A stretch of 64,000 nucleotides of DNA from Kitasatospora azatica KCTC 9699 (lineage in GTDB: Bacteria > Actinomycetota > Actinomycetes > Streptomycetales > Streptomycetaceae), in assembly GCF_000744785.1 (NCBI RefSeq), contig NZ_JQMO01000003.1, positions 5,084,001 to 5,148,000 on the forward strand, given 5' to 3'. Below the pieces are notes generated by a model. The model did no database searches. It was not told the origin of the DNA and was given only the letters and a program-made list of their open reading frames with translations. The position numbers and the translations under genes are program-made. How positions within the stretch are numbered: the first letter of the stretch is position 1; the number at the start of each line of letters is the position of its first letter. Of the stretch, positions 25,196-33,083 are shown one piece after another.

Positions 25196-25927
25196 TCATG
25201 CGAGCACCTCGTCCCCGGCGCTCGCGTCCTCGCCCTCCAGATGCCAGTGCAGATCGCGCACGCCCGGCTCCAGCGAGAGCCGGCTGACCACCTGCTCCAG
25301 TGCGGTCGTGACGTCCCCACTGATCGCGACGGTGGCGCGCACGGTGGTCGCCTCGCCGCGCTCACGGCGGGCGCGCAGCCCGGTGGGGGCCAGGCCGGAG
25401 GCGGCCAGCGCCTGCAGCAGCAGGGCCCGGATGTGGTTCTCGGCCTGGCGGTCGCACTCCAGGTGGACGGTGGCGCGCACAGCGGCGTCGGGGTCGTCGC
25501 CGCCGGCCGGTGCCCGGTCCAGCAGCCGGCCGGCCGGGCGGAGCACCAGGTGGACGGCGAGCACCGCCAGCGTGCCCAGCAGCGCCAGGTCGAGCCGCCC
25601 GGAGGCGGCCAGTACCCCGACCGCCGCCGAACACCACAGGGTGGCGGCGGTGTTGAGGCCGCGGACCCCGGCGCCGTCGCGCAGGATCACGCCACCGCCG
25701 AGGAATCCGATGCCCGAGACCACATAGGAGGCGACCCGGGTCGGGCTGCCGCCGTCGCCGACCGCCTCGCTGTACAGAACGAACAGGGTGGCGCCGGCCG
25801 CGACCAGCGCGTTGGTGCGCAGGCCCGCCATCCGGGCGCGCCACTGGCGCTCCACGCCGATCAGCGCGCCGCAGGCGACACCGGTGGCGAGTCGCACCAG
25901 GAAGTCGAGAGTCGTCAGGGTGTGCAC
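25196..25927 (-). CDS. MgtC/SapB-family membrane protein
   Basis: The protein has 243 residues. Five hydrophobic segments occupy the N-terminal 130 residues with the MgtC signature: GALIGVERQWRARMAGLRTNALVAAGATLF, then SGIGFLGGGVILRDG and RGLNTAATLWCSAAVG. A soluble ACT-like tail follows (VRATVHLECDRQAENHIRALLLQAL). MgtC proteins support growth in low magnesium and modulate ATP synthase or transport. The start is GTG 25927 because AAGGAGGTG precedes it; the frame above it lacks a site. Leader ORF B lies upstream and leader ORF A downstream, so it may be the first gene of a magnesium-responsive transcript. Confidence 0.9.
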   Translation of the reverse strand: MHTLTTLDFLVRLATGVACGALIGVERQWRARMAGLRTNALVAAGATLFVLYSEAVGDGGSPTRVASYVVSGIGFLGGGVILRDGAGVRGLNTAATLWCSAAVGVLAASGRLDLALLGTLAVLAVHLVLRPAGRLLDRAPAGGDDPDAAVRATVHLECDRQAENHIRALLLQALAASGLAPTGLRARRERGEATTVRATVAISGDVTTALEQVVSRLSLEPGVRDLHWHLEGEDASAGDEVLA

Positions 25928-26043
25928 GGGGCACCTCCTTTCGGCGGCACGCGGCGGCAACCCACCCGGGGGCCCGCGGCCTGACCGGGCGTCACGGCCG
26001 TGGGCCGGGGCGCGAGCCAGGCGCGGCTCGGAACGAGGGGTGG

Positions 26044-26115
26044 TTACCGCATGCCGGAGGAGAACGAGGACAGGCGGATGCGGGGTCGTTTGTGACCCGG
26101 ACTACTGGTGGACAT
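26044..26115 (-). CDS. leader peptide B (SSPGH family) before the mgtC-like gene
   Basis: This 23-codon ORF begins MSTSSPGHKRPRIRL and ends SSGMR. AAGGAGG stands 8 bases before the ATG. It shares SSPGHxRP and the upstream GGAGGCGAGA with leader ORF A. It is basic (five arginine/lysine residues). The mgtC-like GTG lies 116 bases beyond its stop. The same motif in two adjacent operons for magnesium-type transport makes chance unlikely and suggests a shared translational control. The signal it senses is unknown. Confidence 0.6.
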   Translation of the reverse strand: MSTSSPGHKRPRIRLSSFSSGMR

Positions 26116-26223
26116 GTCTCTCGCCTCCTTCCGGTCGACTGCACGTGCGGGCACGCTGCAGCAGCAAAGTGCCCCGGCAAGCTTAGACCCTGCCGCGATC
26201 CGAACTTGCGTATTTTACTTAAC

Positions 26224-26270
26224 CTTGACCTAGGTGCTCCCTCTTGACCCAGGTGCCGGCTCGACCTAAG
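26224..26270. repeat. three CTTGACC-AGGTGC direct repeats
   Basis: CTTGACC(T/C)AGGTGC occurs at 26224 and 26243, and a weaker third copy (CTCGACCTAAGCGC) at 26260. The spacing is 19 and 17 bases. They lie between the stop of the COG4705-like gene and an AT-rich stretch (26211-26223, complement TAAGTAAAATACG) that looks like a promoter for leader ORF B and the mgtC-like gene. They may be an operator array; no regulator is known. Confidence 0.4.
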
Positions 26271-27090
26271 CGCTCGTGCCCCGCTCGCGCCGGCTCAGCA
26301 GCACCACCAGGCCGAGCACCACCACGCCCACCGCCAGGCTGACCGGCCCGGTGCCCAGGTCGAGCCCGCCGCGCTGCTTGCTGACGCCGACCCAGTCGGC
26401 GAACGAGGCGCCCAGCGGGCGGGTCAGCACATAGGCCCACCAGAAGGCGAGGATCGGGCCGAGCCGCAGCCAGCGGTAGGCCAGCGCGGGAACGGCGATC
26501 AGGGCGGCGAACAGGAAGCCGGAACTCAGGTAGCCGAGGCCCACGGTGGAGGCGGTCAGGTCGCCGACCGCGGTACCGAGCGCGAAGGTGGTCATCACCG
26601 CGGCCCAGTAGAAGAGTTCACGGCGAAGACCGGTGATGCTGTGCACCGAGAGGGTGCCCTCGACCCGGTACCAGAGGGCGAAGAGCGCCAGCAGGACGAC
26701 CGAGAAGCCGATCGTCGAGGCCAGGTACGGGACGCCGACCGCCACATGCAGCACGTCGGCCGCCATGGTGCCGAAGACGCTCACCATCACCACGGCCAGC
26801 CAGTAGACGCCCACCACGTAGCGGCGGGTGCGCAACTGCAGCGCCAGCGAGCCGGCCAGCAGCAGGGCCGCCCCGGCCACCGCCGGGACCGGGCCGACCG
26901 TGCGCGCCAGGTAGTCCGAAGTCGTCTCGCCCATACCGGTGGTGAGGACCTTGGTGAGCCAGAAGACCGCCGTCACCGCCGGGACCTTGGTCAGCAGGGC
27001 GCTGGCGGAGGGAGCGGCGGCTCGCTGCCGCGGGGACTCGGTGACCGTGATGCCGGAGATGACGGCACCCCTCTCGTACAGGAGGACCAT
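26266..27090 (-). CDS. COG4705-like multi-pass membrane protein
   Basis: The protein has 274 residues and about eight membrane segments. A motif recurs with small changes: FWLTKVLTTGMGETTSDYL, FGTMAADVLHVAVG, FALGTAVGDLTA and TRPLGASFADWVG. This internal repeat is typical of the COG4705 family of uncharacterised membrane proteins, which often stand by metal-related genes. The start ATG 27090 has no convincing ribosome-binding site. A promoter overlapping a dyad lies just upstream. It is followed by leader ORF B and the mgtC-like gene on the same strand. Function is not known. Confidence 0.75.
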   Translation of the reverse strand: MVLLYERGAVISGITVTESPRQRAAAPSASALLTKVPAVTAVFWLTKVLTTGMGETTSDYLARTVGPVPAVAGAALLLAGSLALQLRTRRYVVGVYWLAVVMVSVFGTMAADVLHVAVGVPYLASTIGFSVVLLALFALWYRVEGTLSVHSITGLRRELFYWAAVMTTFALGTAVGDLTASTVGLGYLSSGFLFAALIAVPALAYRWLRLGPILAFWWAYVLTRPLGASFADWVGVSKQRGGLDLGTGPVSLAVGVVVLGLVVLLSRRERGTSA

Positions 27091-27117
27091 GGGGAAGAGC
27101 AGGGTCGCCGTGATCGG

Positions 27118-27158
27118 CGTCTACGGCAATGTAGACGGTCACTCCTGGGGGCGTCTAA
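27118..27158 (-). promoter_or_regulatory. promoter with CGTCTAC-N6-GTAGACG dyad
   Basis: CGTCTAC (27118-27124) and GTAGACG (27131-27137) form a perfect 7-bp dyad with a 6-base spacer. On the minus strand TTAGAC (27158-27153) and TCTACA (27135-27130) stand 17 bases apart as -35 and -10, so the dyad covers the -10. A repressor site is likely. It lies 28 bases before the start of the COG4705-like gene. Confidence 0.5.
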
Positions 27159-27232
27159 CCGCCCTCCCGGTTACTCGGTCGGGGGCGGCGCCAAGGCCAG
27201 TGCCAGGGCTAGGGGCAGTGCCAGGGCCAGCG

Positions 27233-28420
27233 CTATGGCCAGGGCTCGTCCAGCCAACTCGCCAGCGCCCAGCGCCAGCGCAGCGCGTGCGCCAGGACGG
27301 CACCGGTGGGCGGTGGTTCGCCGAAGGAGGTGAGCTCGCCGAGCCTGCGCAGCCGGTGCTTGACGGTGTTCGGGTGGACGTGCAGGGCCCGGGCGGTGCG
27401 GTCGATCCGGCTGCCGTGGTCGAGGTAGCCCAGCGCGGTGCGGGCCAGCTGGCGGTGCAGGGCGTCGGTGGCGTCCAGGCCGGCCAGCAACTCCGCGGCC
27501 AGCAGCGGGCCCATCGCGGCCGCGCCGTCCGCGGCCACCGCCGGCGCCAGTTCGGTCAGCCGCCGGCCGCCGCTGAGGCCGCGCCGACGGGCGGCGGTGA
27601 GCGCCGCGCGGCAGAGCCGGTGGACGGCCGGCAGGTCCACCGCCGCCACCAGCGGGGAGTGGACGGTGAGATCGGGCACCGGCGGGGCCAGCACCGGGTC
27701 CGCGCGCTCGGCCACCACGCAGAGGTAGCCCTCCACCAGTGCTGACAGAGCGTCAGGTCGGCTGCCCTCGCGGACGAGTTGGGGATCTCCCACATCGGCC
27801 ACCAGCAGGTGGTAGCGGCCGGCCGGATCCAGCCCCGCGGCGGCCAGCCGGTCCGTGGCGCCGTCCACCAGCACCTCGCGCAGCGCCTGGATCCTGGCCG
27901 CCCGGCTGGTGGCCAGCAGTCGCAGCTCGGTCTCCCGGTAGGCGACGATCAGGCGCTGCTGCAACTCGCCCGCGTAGGAGTCGAGTTCGACCAGCACCTC
28001 GACCAGGGAGCGGAACGGCAGCTCGGTCCCGTCCAGCCGGTCCGCCACGCAGCGGAACACCTGGGTGCGGGCCGCCCGGAAGCCGTCCAGCAGCGCGCCC
28101 AGCGGGACGCCCTGCACCGCCCGGTCGGCGGCCAACCGGGCGGCGGAGCCCACCTGTTCCCGGGCCAGGCCGCCGGTGTCGATGAAGGCGCTCGACACGG
28201 CGGCCAGCAGCGCCGCGATGTGCCGCTTGACCTCCTGCTCGGGCAGCGCGGCCACCTGCGGCGACCCGGCGCGGGCGGCGTCCACCGCGCCCTGCAGCAC
28301 CGCCGGGTCGGCCCGCATCCGCTCCATCACCCGGCGCACCGCCGCCCGCCCGGCGGCCTCGGCTCGTCCCGCGGCCTCGGCCCTTCCCGCGGCCTCGGCT
28401 CGTCCCGCGGTTTCCGCCAT
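27233..28420 (-). CDS. PucR/CdaR-like transcriptional regulator
   Basis: The protein has 395 residues. The C-terminal helix-turn-helix (TALGYLDHGSRIDRTARALHVHPNTVKHRLRRLGEL) is the PucR type. The middle (about 90-270) resembles the RsbRD/GGDEF-like regions of these activators (VGSAARLAADRAVQGVPLGALLDGFRAAR). The first 25 residues are an AGRAEA repeat coded by three 18-bp units. The ATG 28420 follows GGGAGGG. It starts 19 bases after the beta-propeller gene and is probably cotranscribed with it. Effector and targets are unknown. Confidence 0.85.
   Translation of the reverse strand: MAETAGRAEAAGRAEAAGRAEAAGRAAVRRVMERMRADPAVLQGAVDAARAGSPQVAALPEQEVKRHIAALLAAVSSAFIDTGGLAREQVGSAARLAADRAVQGVPLGALLDGFRAARTQVFRCVADRLDGTELPFRSLVEVLVELDSYAGELQQRLIVAYRETELRLLATSRAARIQALREVLVDGATDRLAAAGLDPAGRYHLLVADVGDPQLVREGSRPDALSALVEGYLCVVAERADPVLAPPVPDLTVHSPLVAAVDLPAVHRLCRAALTAARRRGLSGGRRLTELAPAVAADGAAAMGPLLAAELLAGLDATDALHRQLARTALGYLDHGSRIDRTARALHVHPNTVKHRLRRLGELTSFGEPPPTGAVLAHALRWRWALASWLDEPWP
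28353..28406. repeat. 3 x 18-bp tandem repeat within PucR-like gene
   Basis: Three units of GCGGCCTCGGC(T/C)C(G/T)TCCC start at 28353, 28371 and 28389. They code for AGRAEA repeats at the N-terminus of the regulator. The copy number may vary between strains. Confidence 0.7.
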
Positions 28421-28439
28421 GCGCGCCCTCCCGGGTCCA

Positions 28440-29663
28440 CTACCCCTGTGCGGACAAGGAGTCCAGCACGGACTGCGGCAGTTGCGCCAGACGCTCGCGC
28501 TGCGGGAAGACCCCGACCGGCACCCGGGCCACCTCGCGGGCGGTGCCGAGGTCGACCACCGAGACCTGGTCGGCCTGGCTCAGCGAGACGAAGCAGTAGC
28601 GGCCGCCCTGGCCGCCGGCCACCGCCCAGTACGGCAGGCTCCCGGTCGGGTAGTCGACCCGCCCGACGGTGCTCAGGTCCGCGGTCGAGACCACCGCGGT
28701 GTAGTCGTCGATCGTCCCCACGTCGCAGAGCAGGCTCTGGTCGCCGGAGAGCGCCAGCCCGTGGTGCGCCGAGTTCTTCGGGTAGCTGTCCGGCGCCAGC
28801 GCATGACCCGCCGGGCTGAACGGCATGGTCACGGTGGCCGTGGTGCGGGCCGAGTCGAGGTCGTAGCGGACGAAGCCGTTGAGGTACGACTCCTGGGTGT
28901 AGAAGGTGGTGCCGTCCGCCGCCAGCACGTTCGGCCGGATCCCGTGCGGGAAGCTCCAGGTCTTCACCACCTTGAGGGTGGCCGCGTCCACCTTGGTCAA
29001 CTGGAAGCTCCCCTTGAGGAACTCCAGCGCCTGCGGCATCGACACCACGCCGATGCTGGAGTTGTAGACGTACTTCCCGTCCGGCGTGAAGTCGTTCTGG
29101 TGCGGATACGAGCCGGTCGGGAAGCTGCCGACCACCGCACCGGTCGCGGTGTCCAGCACCTGCGCCTCGTTGGCGGTGGTGGCCGAGACCACCCAGCGGG
29201 TGCCGTCGGGGGAGAGCGCCGCGTGGTCGGCGTGGAAGCCGTCCAGCCGGGTGCGCCAGAGCTGGCGGTGGGTGGCCAGGTCGTAGGCCACCGTGTCGTC
29301 CAGGTTGCCGCGCGAGACGTACATGGTCCGCCCGTCCGGCGAGAGCGCGACATCGTCGACGAACCGGTCCCCGCCCTCGACCTGCTTGACGATCGCGTAG
29401 CCGGTGCGCTGGATCAGGTCCATCTGGTCGAGGCGCTGCTGCAGGTCCGGGATCACGTCGAAGGTGCCCAGGTTGGCGAAGGTGCGGGCGTCCAGGAAGG
29501 AGACGGTGCCGGACTGGCTGTTGCCGACCAGCACCACGTCACGGGCGTCCGGTCCGGCGAGTCCGGCCGCGTGGGCGCTGCCCCCGTACGCGGCGGTGCC
29601 GACCAACGGCAGCAGGGCCGCACAGGTCCGCAGCAGTCGCCTTCCCCAACTCGGCGCAGACAT
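28440..29663 (-). CDS. secreted YVTN-type beta-propeller protein
   Basis: The protein has 407 residues. A Sec signal peptide opens it: RRLLRTCAALLPLVGTAAYGGSAHA with AHA-A as the likely cleavage site. The mature part has repeated blades of the type ALSPDGTRWVVSATT, VALSPDGRTMYVSRGNLDDTV and NDFTPDGKYVYNSSIG, as in YVTN/lactonase-like propellers. It is exported, probably binding a ligand or cleaving a lactone; no catalytic set is evident. ATG 29663 follows GGAGGAG. It is divergent from an ArsR-like gene and precedes the PucR-like gene by 19 bases. Confidence 0.85.
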   Translation of the reverse strand: MSAPSWGRRLLRTCAALLPLVGTAAYGGSAHAAGLAGPDARDVVLVGNSQSGTVSFLDARTFANLGTFDVIPDLQQRLDQMDLIQRTGYAIVKQVEGGDRFVDDVALSPDGRTMYVSRGNLDDTVAYDLATHRQLWRTRLDGFHADHAALSPDGTRWVVSATTANEAQVLDTATGAVVGSFPTGSYPHQNDFTPDGKYVYNSSIGVVSMPQALEFLKGSFQLTKVDAATLKVVKTWSFPHGIRPNVLAADGTTFYTQESYLNGFVRYDLDSARTTATVTMPFSPAGHALAPDSYPKNSAHHGLALSGDQSLLCDVGTIDDYTAVVSTADLSTVGRVDYPTGSLPYWAVAGGQGGRYCFVSLSQADQVSVVDLGTAREVARVPVGVFPQRERLAQLPQSVLDSLSAQG

Positions 29664-29796
29664 CGGCGCTCCTCCCAACTCCGGTCCGTGGTCGACCGGT
29701 TGGCCGGACCGGGTCAAGTCTGGTCGGGCTCTGGCCGGTCGGCCATGGCTGCCGTCGCCAACGTTGCCCGGCCGCGTTGACCACGGCGGACAATCA

Positions 29797-30498
29797 GTGG
29801 GTGGCGAGCGGGTCCGCTACGAGCTGACCGCCGCCCTCACCGGCCACTCCTGGGACCTGACCGCCGGCGACCGACCGCCCCGGCTGCTGCTGGCGGCGAT
29901 GGAGCGCGGCGAGGAGTACGTCTCCCAGCGGGTCGCGGACCAACTGGACCAGTTCTGGCGGCTGGTGCTGGCCCCCAGCTGGCCGCGCCTACGGTCGCGG
30001 CTGGAGAACGACATCACCGCCCGGTCGACGGCGGTCACCCGGGACGGGCTGATCCCGGTGATCGACCAGCTGAGCCCGAAGCTGCGCTGGCGGGACGGCG
30101 GGCTCGACCTGACCAACACCCACGAGATCACGGTCCGGTCCGACGCCACGATCTTCGTGCCGAGCGTCTTCGCCACGACCGTCTTGTTCTGCGCCGGCGA
30201 ACCCGACGGATCCCCCGACCCGCGCCGGCCGCTGCTCGTCTACCCCGCGCTGCCCGAACCGCCGGCCCAGCCCGAGCAGGTGGACGAACTGATCGGCCCC
30301 ACCCGGGCTTCGCTGCTGGCCGAACTCAGCCAGCCGCGCACCACCGGCGAACTCGCCGAACGCGTGCACCTGAGCCCCGCGACCGTCTCCTACCACCTGC
30401 AGATCCTGCACCGGGCCGGGCTGCTGCGGCGCACCCGGCGCTCCCGCAGCGTGCTGTATCAGCGACTTCCGGGCAGGACCCCGGCGAGCTCGGCCTGA
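29797..30498 (+). CDS. ArsR-like regulator, possibly N-terminally shortened
   Basis: From GTG 29797 the product has 233 residues. A winged helix-turn-helix is at 165-225 (LAELSQPRTTGELAERVHLSPATVSYHLQILHRAGLL). The middle segment WPRLRSRLENDITARS...LSPKLRWRDGGLDL matches the DUF5937-type ArsR proteins of streptomycetes. Those proteins are usually about 320 residues, with another 70-100 residues before this part, so the N-terminal domain seems to be missing or the start is displaced. Its 3' end overlaps the convergent NCS1 permease by 40 bases. Confidence 0.75.
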   Translation: MGGERVRYELTAALTGHSWDLTAGDRPPRLLLAAMERGEEYVSQRVADQLDQFWRLVLAPSWPRLRSRLENDITARSTAVTRDGLIPVIDQLSPKLRWRDGGLDLTNTHEITVRSDATIFVPSVFATTVLFCAGEPDGSPDPRRPLLVYPALPEPPAQPEQVDELIGPTRASLLAELSQPRTTGELAERVHLSPATVSYHLQILHRAGLLRRTRRSRSVLYQRLPGRTPASSA

Positions 30499-31931
30499 TC
30501 GGCGATGGACCGGGCTTCCTCGACGATCGGGCTTTCCCGCCGTGGCGAGAGCACCGTGTACAGCGCCCACGCCACCGCGCAGGCCAGCACGAAGCTGACG
30601 TCGATCCCGCCCGTCCAGTGCAGCAGCGGCCCCTGGTAGACCGGGGTGTCCACGGCGGCCAGACCGATCGCGCTGCCGACCGCCCAGGCCACCGTGGCCG
30701 GTACGTTCCAGCCGGCCCGGAACCAGTAGATCCCGCCCCGGCTGCGCCTGTTGAGCACCTGCAGCGACTCCCGGTCGTACTCGCCCCGGCAGCGCCGGAA
30801 CCCGGCCAGGGTGATCACCGCCCACGGGGTGCCGATCGCGGTCAGCACCAGCACGAAGGAGGTCACCGCGTCCTGCGCGTTCCACACGAAGTGCCCGGCG
30901 AAGACCAGCACCGTCGCCACCGCCGCCACCACGTAGGTGGCCTGCAGCCTGGTGGCCCGCGGCAGGATCGCGTCCAGGTCCAGGCCCATGCTGTAGAGCA
31001 TCAGACCGGTGTTGCCCGCACTGCCCAGCAGCCCGTTGATCAGCAGCGGCACCAGGAACCAGACCGGCGCCCCCGCGATCAGCCCGCCCACGTAGTCGTT
31101 GCCGGCCCCCGTGGCCACCGCCGTGAAGGTGCCGAAGACCTGCGGGATCAGCATCCCGAAGAACATCCCCGCCGCGTTCGCCCAGTAGACCCGGGCCGTG
31201 CGGTGCCGGGCCGGGGAGACATAACGGGTGTAGTCGCCGAGCAGCGTGATGAACGCGATCGGTCCACTCAGACCCGCCGAAACCACCGCCAGCAGCCAGG
31301 TCGCCCAGAAGCCGCCGAGCAGGTAGTGACCGTGCGCGGAGCCGTTGAAGTGCGGCAGGTAGGCGAACAGGCCGAGCAGCAGCAGCGCCGACATCGACCA
31401 CATCAGCAGCTTCTCCATCTTGAGCAGCAGCCGGTAGCCGAAGACGGCGGCGGTGGCGCTCAGCGCCGCCAGTACCGCGTACGTGGCCACGTACACCAGC
31501 CCGTGCGGCGACAGGCCCAGCAGCCGGTCCAGCGCCCCGACCACCACGTCCCCGCCGACCCAGAGCGCCAGCGCCGTGTACCCCAGCGAGAGCAGCAACC
31601 CCACCAGCGACCCGATCAGCCGCCCGCGCACCCCGAAGTGCGCCCCGCTGCTGGTCGACAGATTGGTAGCGGTCCGCAACGAGATCAACGCCAGCGGCGC
31701 CACCAGCACGATCCCGAGCAGCGTCCCGACCACCAGCGCAGCCGTGCTGGCCCAGAACGACAGCCCGAACGACACCGGCAGCCACCCGAAGACCACCACA
31801 CCGAAGGCGAGGTTGGACCCGATCAGGATGCTGACAATGTCCCGCGGACTGCTGGTGCGCTCCCCCTCGGGGATGGTGTCGACGCCGTGCTGCTCCACCA
31901 GGGAGCCGTGCTGGGAATGGTCGATCGTCAT
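30459..31931 (-). CDS. NCS1-family nucleobase/thiamine-type permease
   Basis: The protein has 490 residues and about 12 membrane helices. SILIGSNLAFGVVVFGWLPV in helix 1 and FITLLGDYTRYVSPARHRTAR are typical of the purine/cytosine permease group (NCS1). These import cytosine, purines, allantoin or related bases with protons or sodium. The start is ATG 31931 with AGGAAGG before it. A 9-bp inverted repeat lies 24 bases upstream. The substrate is not decided by the sequence. Confidence 0.88.
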   Translation of the reverse strand: MTIDHSQHGSLVEQHGVDTIPEGERTSSPRDIVSILIGSNLAFGVVVFGWLPVSFGLSFWASTAALVVGTLLGIVLVAPLALISLRTATNLSTSSGAHFGVRGRLIGSLVGLLLSLGYTALALWVGGDVVVGALDRLLGLSPHGLVYVATYAVLAALSATAAVFGYRLLLKMEKLLMWSMSALLLLGLFAYLPHFNGSAHGHYLLGGFWATWLLAVVSAGLSGPIAFITLLGDYTRYVSPARHRTARVYWANAAGMFFGMLIPQVFGTFTAVATGAGNDYVGGLIAGAPVWFLVPLLINGLLGSAGNTGLMLYSMGLDLDAILPRATRLQATYVVAAVATVLVFAGHFVWNAQDAVTSFVLVLTAIGTPWAVITLAGFRRCRGEYDRESLQVLNRRSRGGIYWFRAGWNVPATVAWAVGSAIGLAAVDTPVYQGPLLHWTGGIDVSFVLACAVAWALYTVLSPRRESPIVEEARSIADQAELAGVLPGSR

Positions 31932-31954
31932 GCGGGCCTTCCTGGACAAACGGA

Positions 31955-31986
31955 CTGGCGGACACGGTGGGGTCGACGTCCGCCAG
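31955..31986 (-). promoter_or_regulatory. inverted repeat upstream of NCS1 permease
   Basis: CTGGCGGAC (31955-31963) and GTCCGCCAG (31978-31986) form a perfect 9-bp dyad with 14 bases between. It lies 24 bases before the start codon, so it could be an operator or a leader hairpin that hides the ribosome-binding site. Confidence 0.45.
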
Positions 31987-32089
31987 ACCATCCATCTTTC
32001 GGCCGCCCGGGGGTCCGCAACAACGCCCGATCGTCCATAGGCTGTGGTGGAGTGTCCCGATTCGGCTGTGTTTTGCTCCTACCGCGACG

Positions 32090-32980
32090 TCACAGCACGG
32101 CGACCTCGAGGTTGCGCAGGGTGGCCGGGGCCGCGCTGATGGCGATCTCGGTGATCCGGTCGTCGGTGATGGTGAAGTCGAGCACCAGGCGGAGCCGGCC
32201 GTGCGGGGCCATCACGAGGCCGACCGTGCCGTTGAGCAGCGCCGGGCCGGTGAAGCGGGCGCGGCCCATGGCGGCCATCGCGCCCTTGGCCACGGGGTGG
32301 GCGCCGGTGACCAGGATCGGCTCGGGGGTGGGGACGACCCACTTGTCGGCCCGCAGCACGACGTCCGGATCGAGGAGTGCGAGCAGCGCCTCGAAGTCCC
32401 CGCCGCGGGTGGCGGCCAGGAAGGCGTCCACCACCCGGCGTCGGCGGGTGAGGTCGGCGTCCGGTGCCGGGGTGCCGCCCTTCACCCGGCGGCGGGCGCG
32501 GCTTGCCAGCTGTCGGGTCGCGGCCGGGGAGCGGTCGAGCAGCGGGGCGATCTCGTCGAAGGGCACGGCGAACATGTCGTGCAGCACGAAGGCGACCCGC
32601 TCGGCCGGGGCCAGGGTGTCGAGCACCACGAGGAGCGCCAGCCCGACCTCGTCCGCCAGCAGCATCTCCTGCTCCGGATCGCCCCCGGCGTCGGGGCCGG
32701 CATCCGGGCCGACGGCCGGGTCGGTCAGCTGCACCTCCAGCGGGTCCTCGCGCCGGTGCTCGCGCGAGCGCAGCATGTTCAGGCAGACCCGCGCCACCAC
32801 CGTGGTCAGCCATCCGCCGAGGTTCTGCACCTCGCCGGTGTCGGCCCGGTCCAGCCGCAACCAGGCCTCCTGGACGGCGTCGTCGGCCTCACTCACCGAG
32901 CCGAGCATCCGGTAGGCCACCGCCCGAAGGTGGGGCCGGTGTTCCTCGAACTGCTCCGTCAGCACAGCGCGCTCGTCCAC
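32090..32980 (-). CDS. ECF41-type RNA polymerase sigma factor with SnoaL-like tail
   Basis: The protein has 296 residues. Sigma region 2 has EADDAVQEAWLRLDRAD, and region 4 has LAPAERVAFVLHDMFAVPFDEIAPLLDRSPAATRQLASRARRR. The last 110 residues form a SnoaL-like domain (VVDAFLAATRGGDFEALLALLDPDVVLRAD), the mark of group ECF41, which acts without a separate anti-sigma factor. GTG 32980 is the start. The divergent SDR gene is the usual ECF41 partner, and the promoter before it fits the group's consensus, so the pair is likely autoregulated. Confidence 0.92.
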   Translation of the reverse strand: MDERAVLTEQFEEHRPHLRAVAYRMLGSVSEADDAVQEAWLRLDRADTGEVQNLGGWLTTVVARVCLNMLRSREHRREDPLEVQLTDPAVGPDAGPDAGGDPEQEMLLADEVGLALLVVLDTLAPAERVAFVLHDMFAVPFDEIAPLLDRSPAATRQLASRARRRVKGGTPAPDADLTRRRRVVDAFLAATRGGDFEALLALLDPDVVLRADKWVVPTPEPILVTGAHPVAKGAMAAMGRARFTGPALLNGTVGLVMAPHGRLRLVLDFTITDDRITEIAISAAPATLRNLEVAVL

Positions 32981-32981
32981 C

Positions 32982-33008
32982 TGTCACATTCCTTTCCCGC
33001 CCGGGGTC
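32982..33008 (+). promoter_or_regulatory. ECF41-type promoter of SDR gene
   Basis: TGTCACA (32982-32988) is followed after 16 bases by GGTC (33005-33008). The known ECF41 consensus is TGTCACA with CGTC at about this distance. It overlaps the start of the sigma-factor gene and drives the SDR gene 76 bases downstream. Confidence 0.6.
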
Positions 33009-33083
33009 ATAGCAGTGAAGCTCACGAAACCAGCTGATCATGCCGGGAGGCCCCCTCCCGGAGCGAACGACTTTGGAGCGGTC

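Noticed and set aside
25106..26265. M-box magnesium riboswitch before the mgtC-like gene or the MgtE-N operon
   Set aside because: The GGCGAG-type strings on the minus strand turned out to be the ribosome-binding sites of two small ORFs; the other conserved M-box parts were not found. A covariance search would be decisive.
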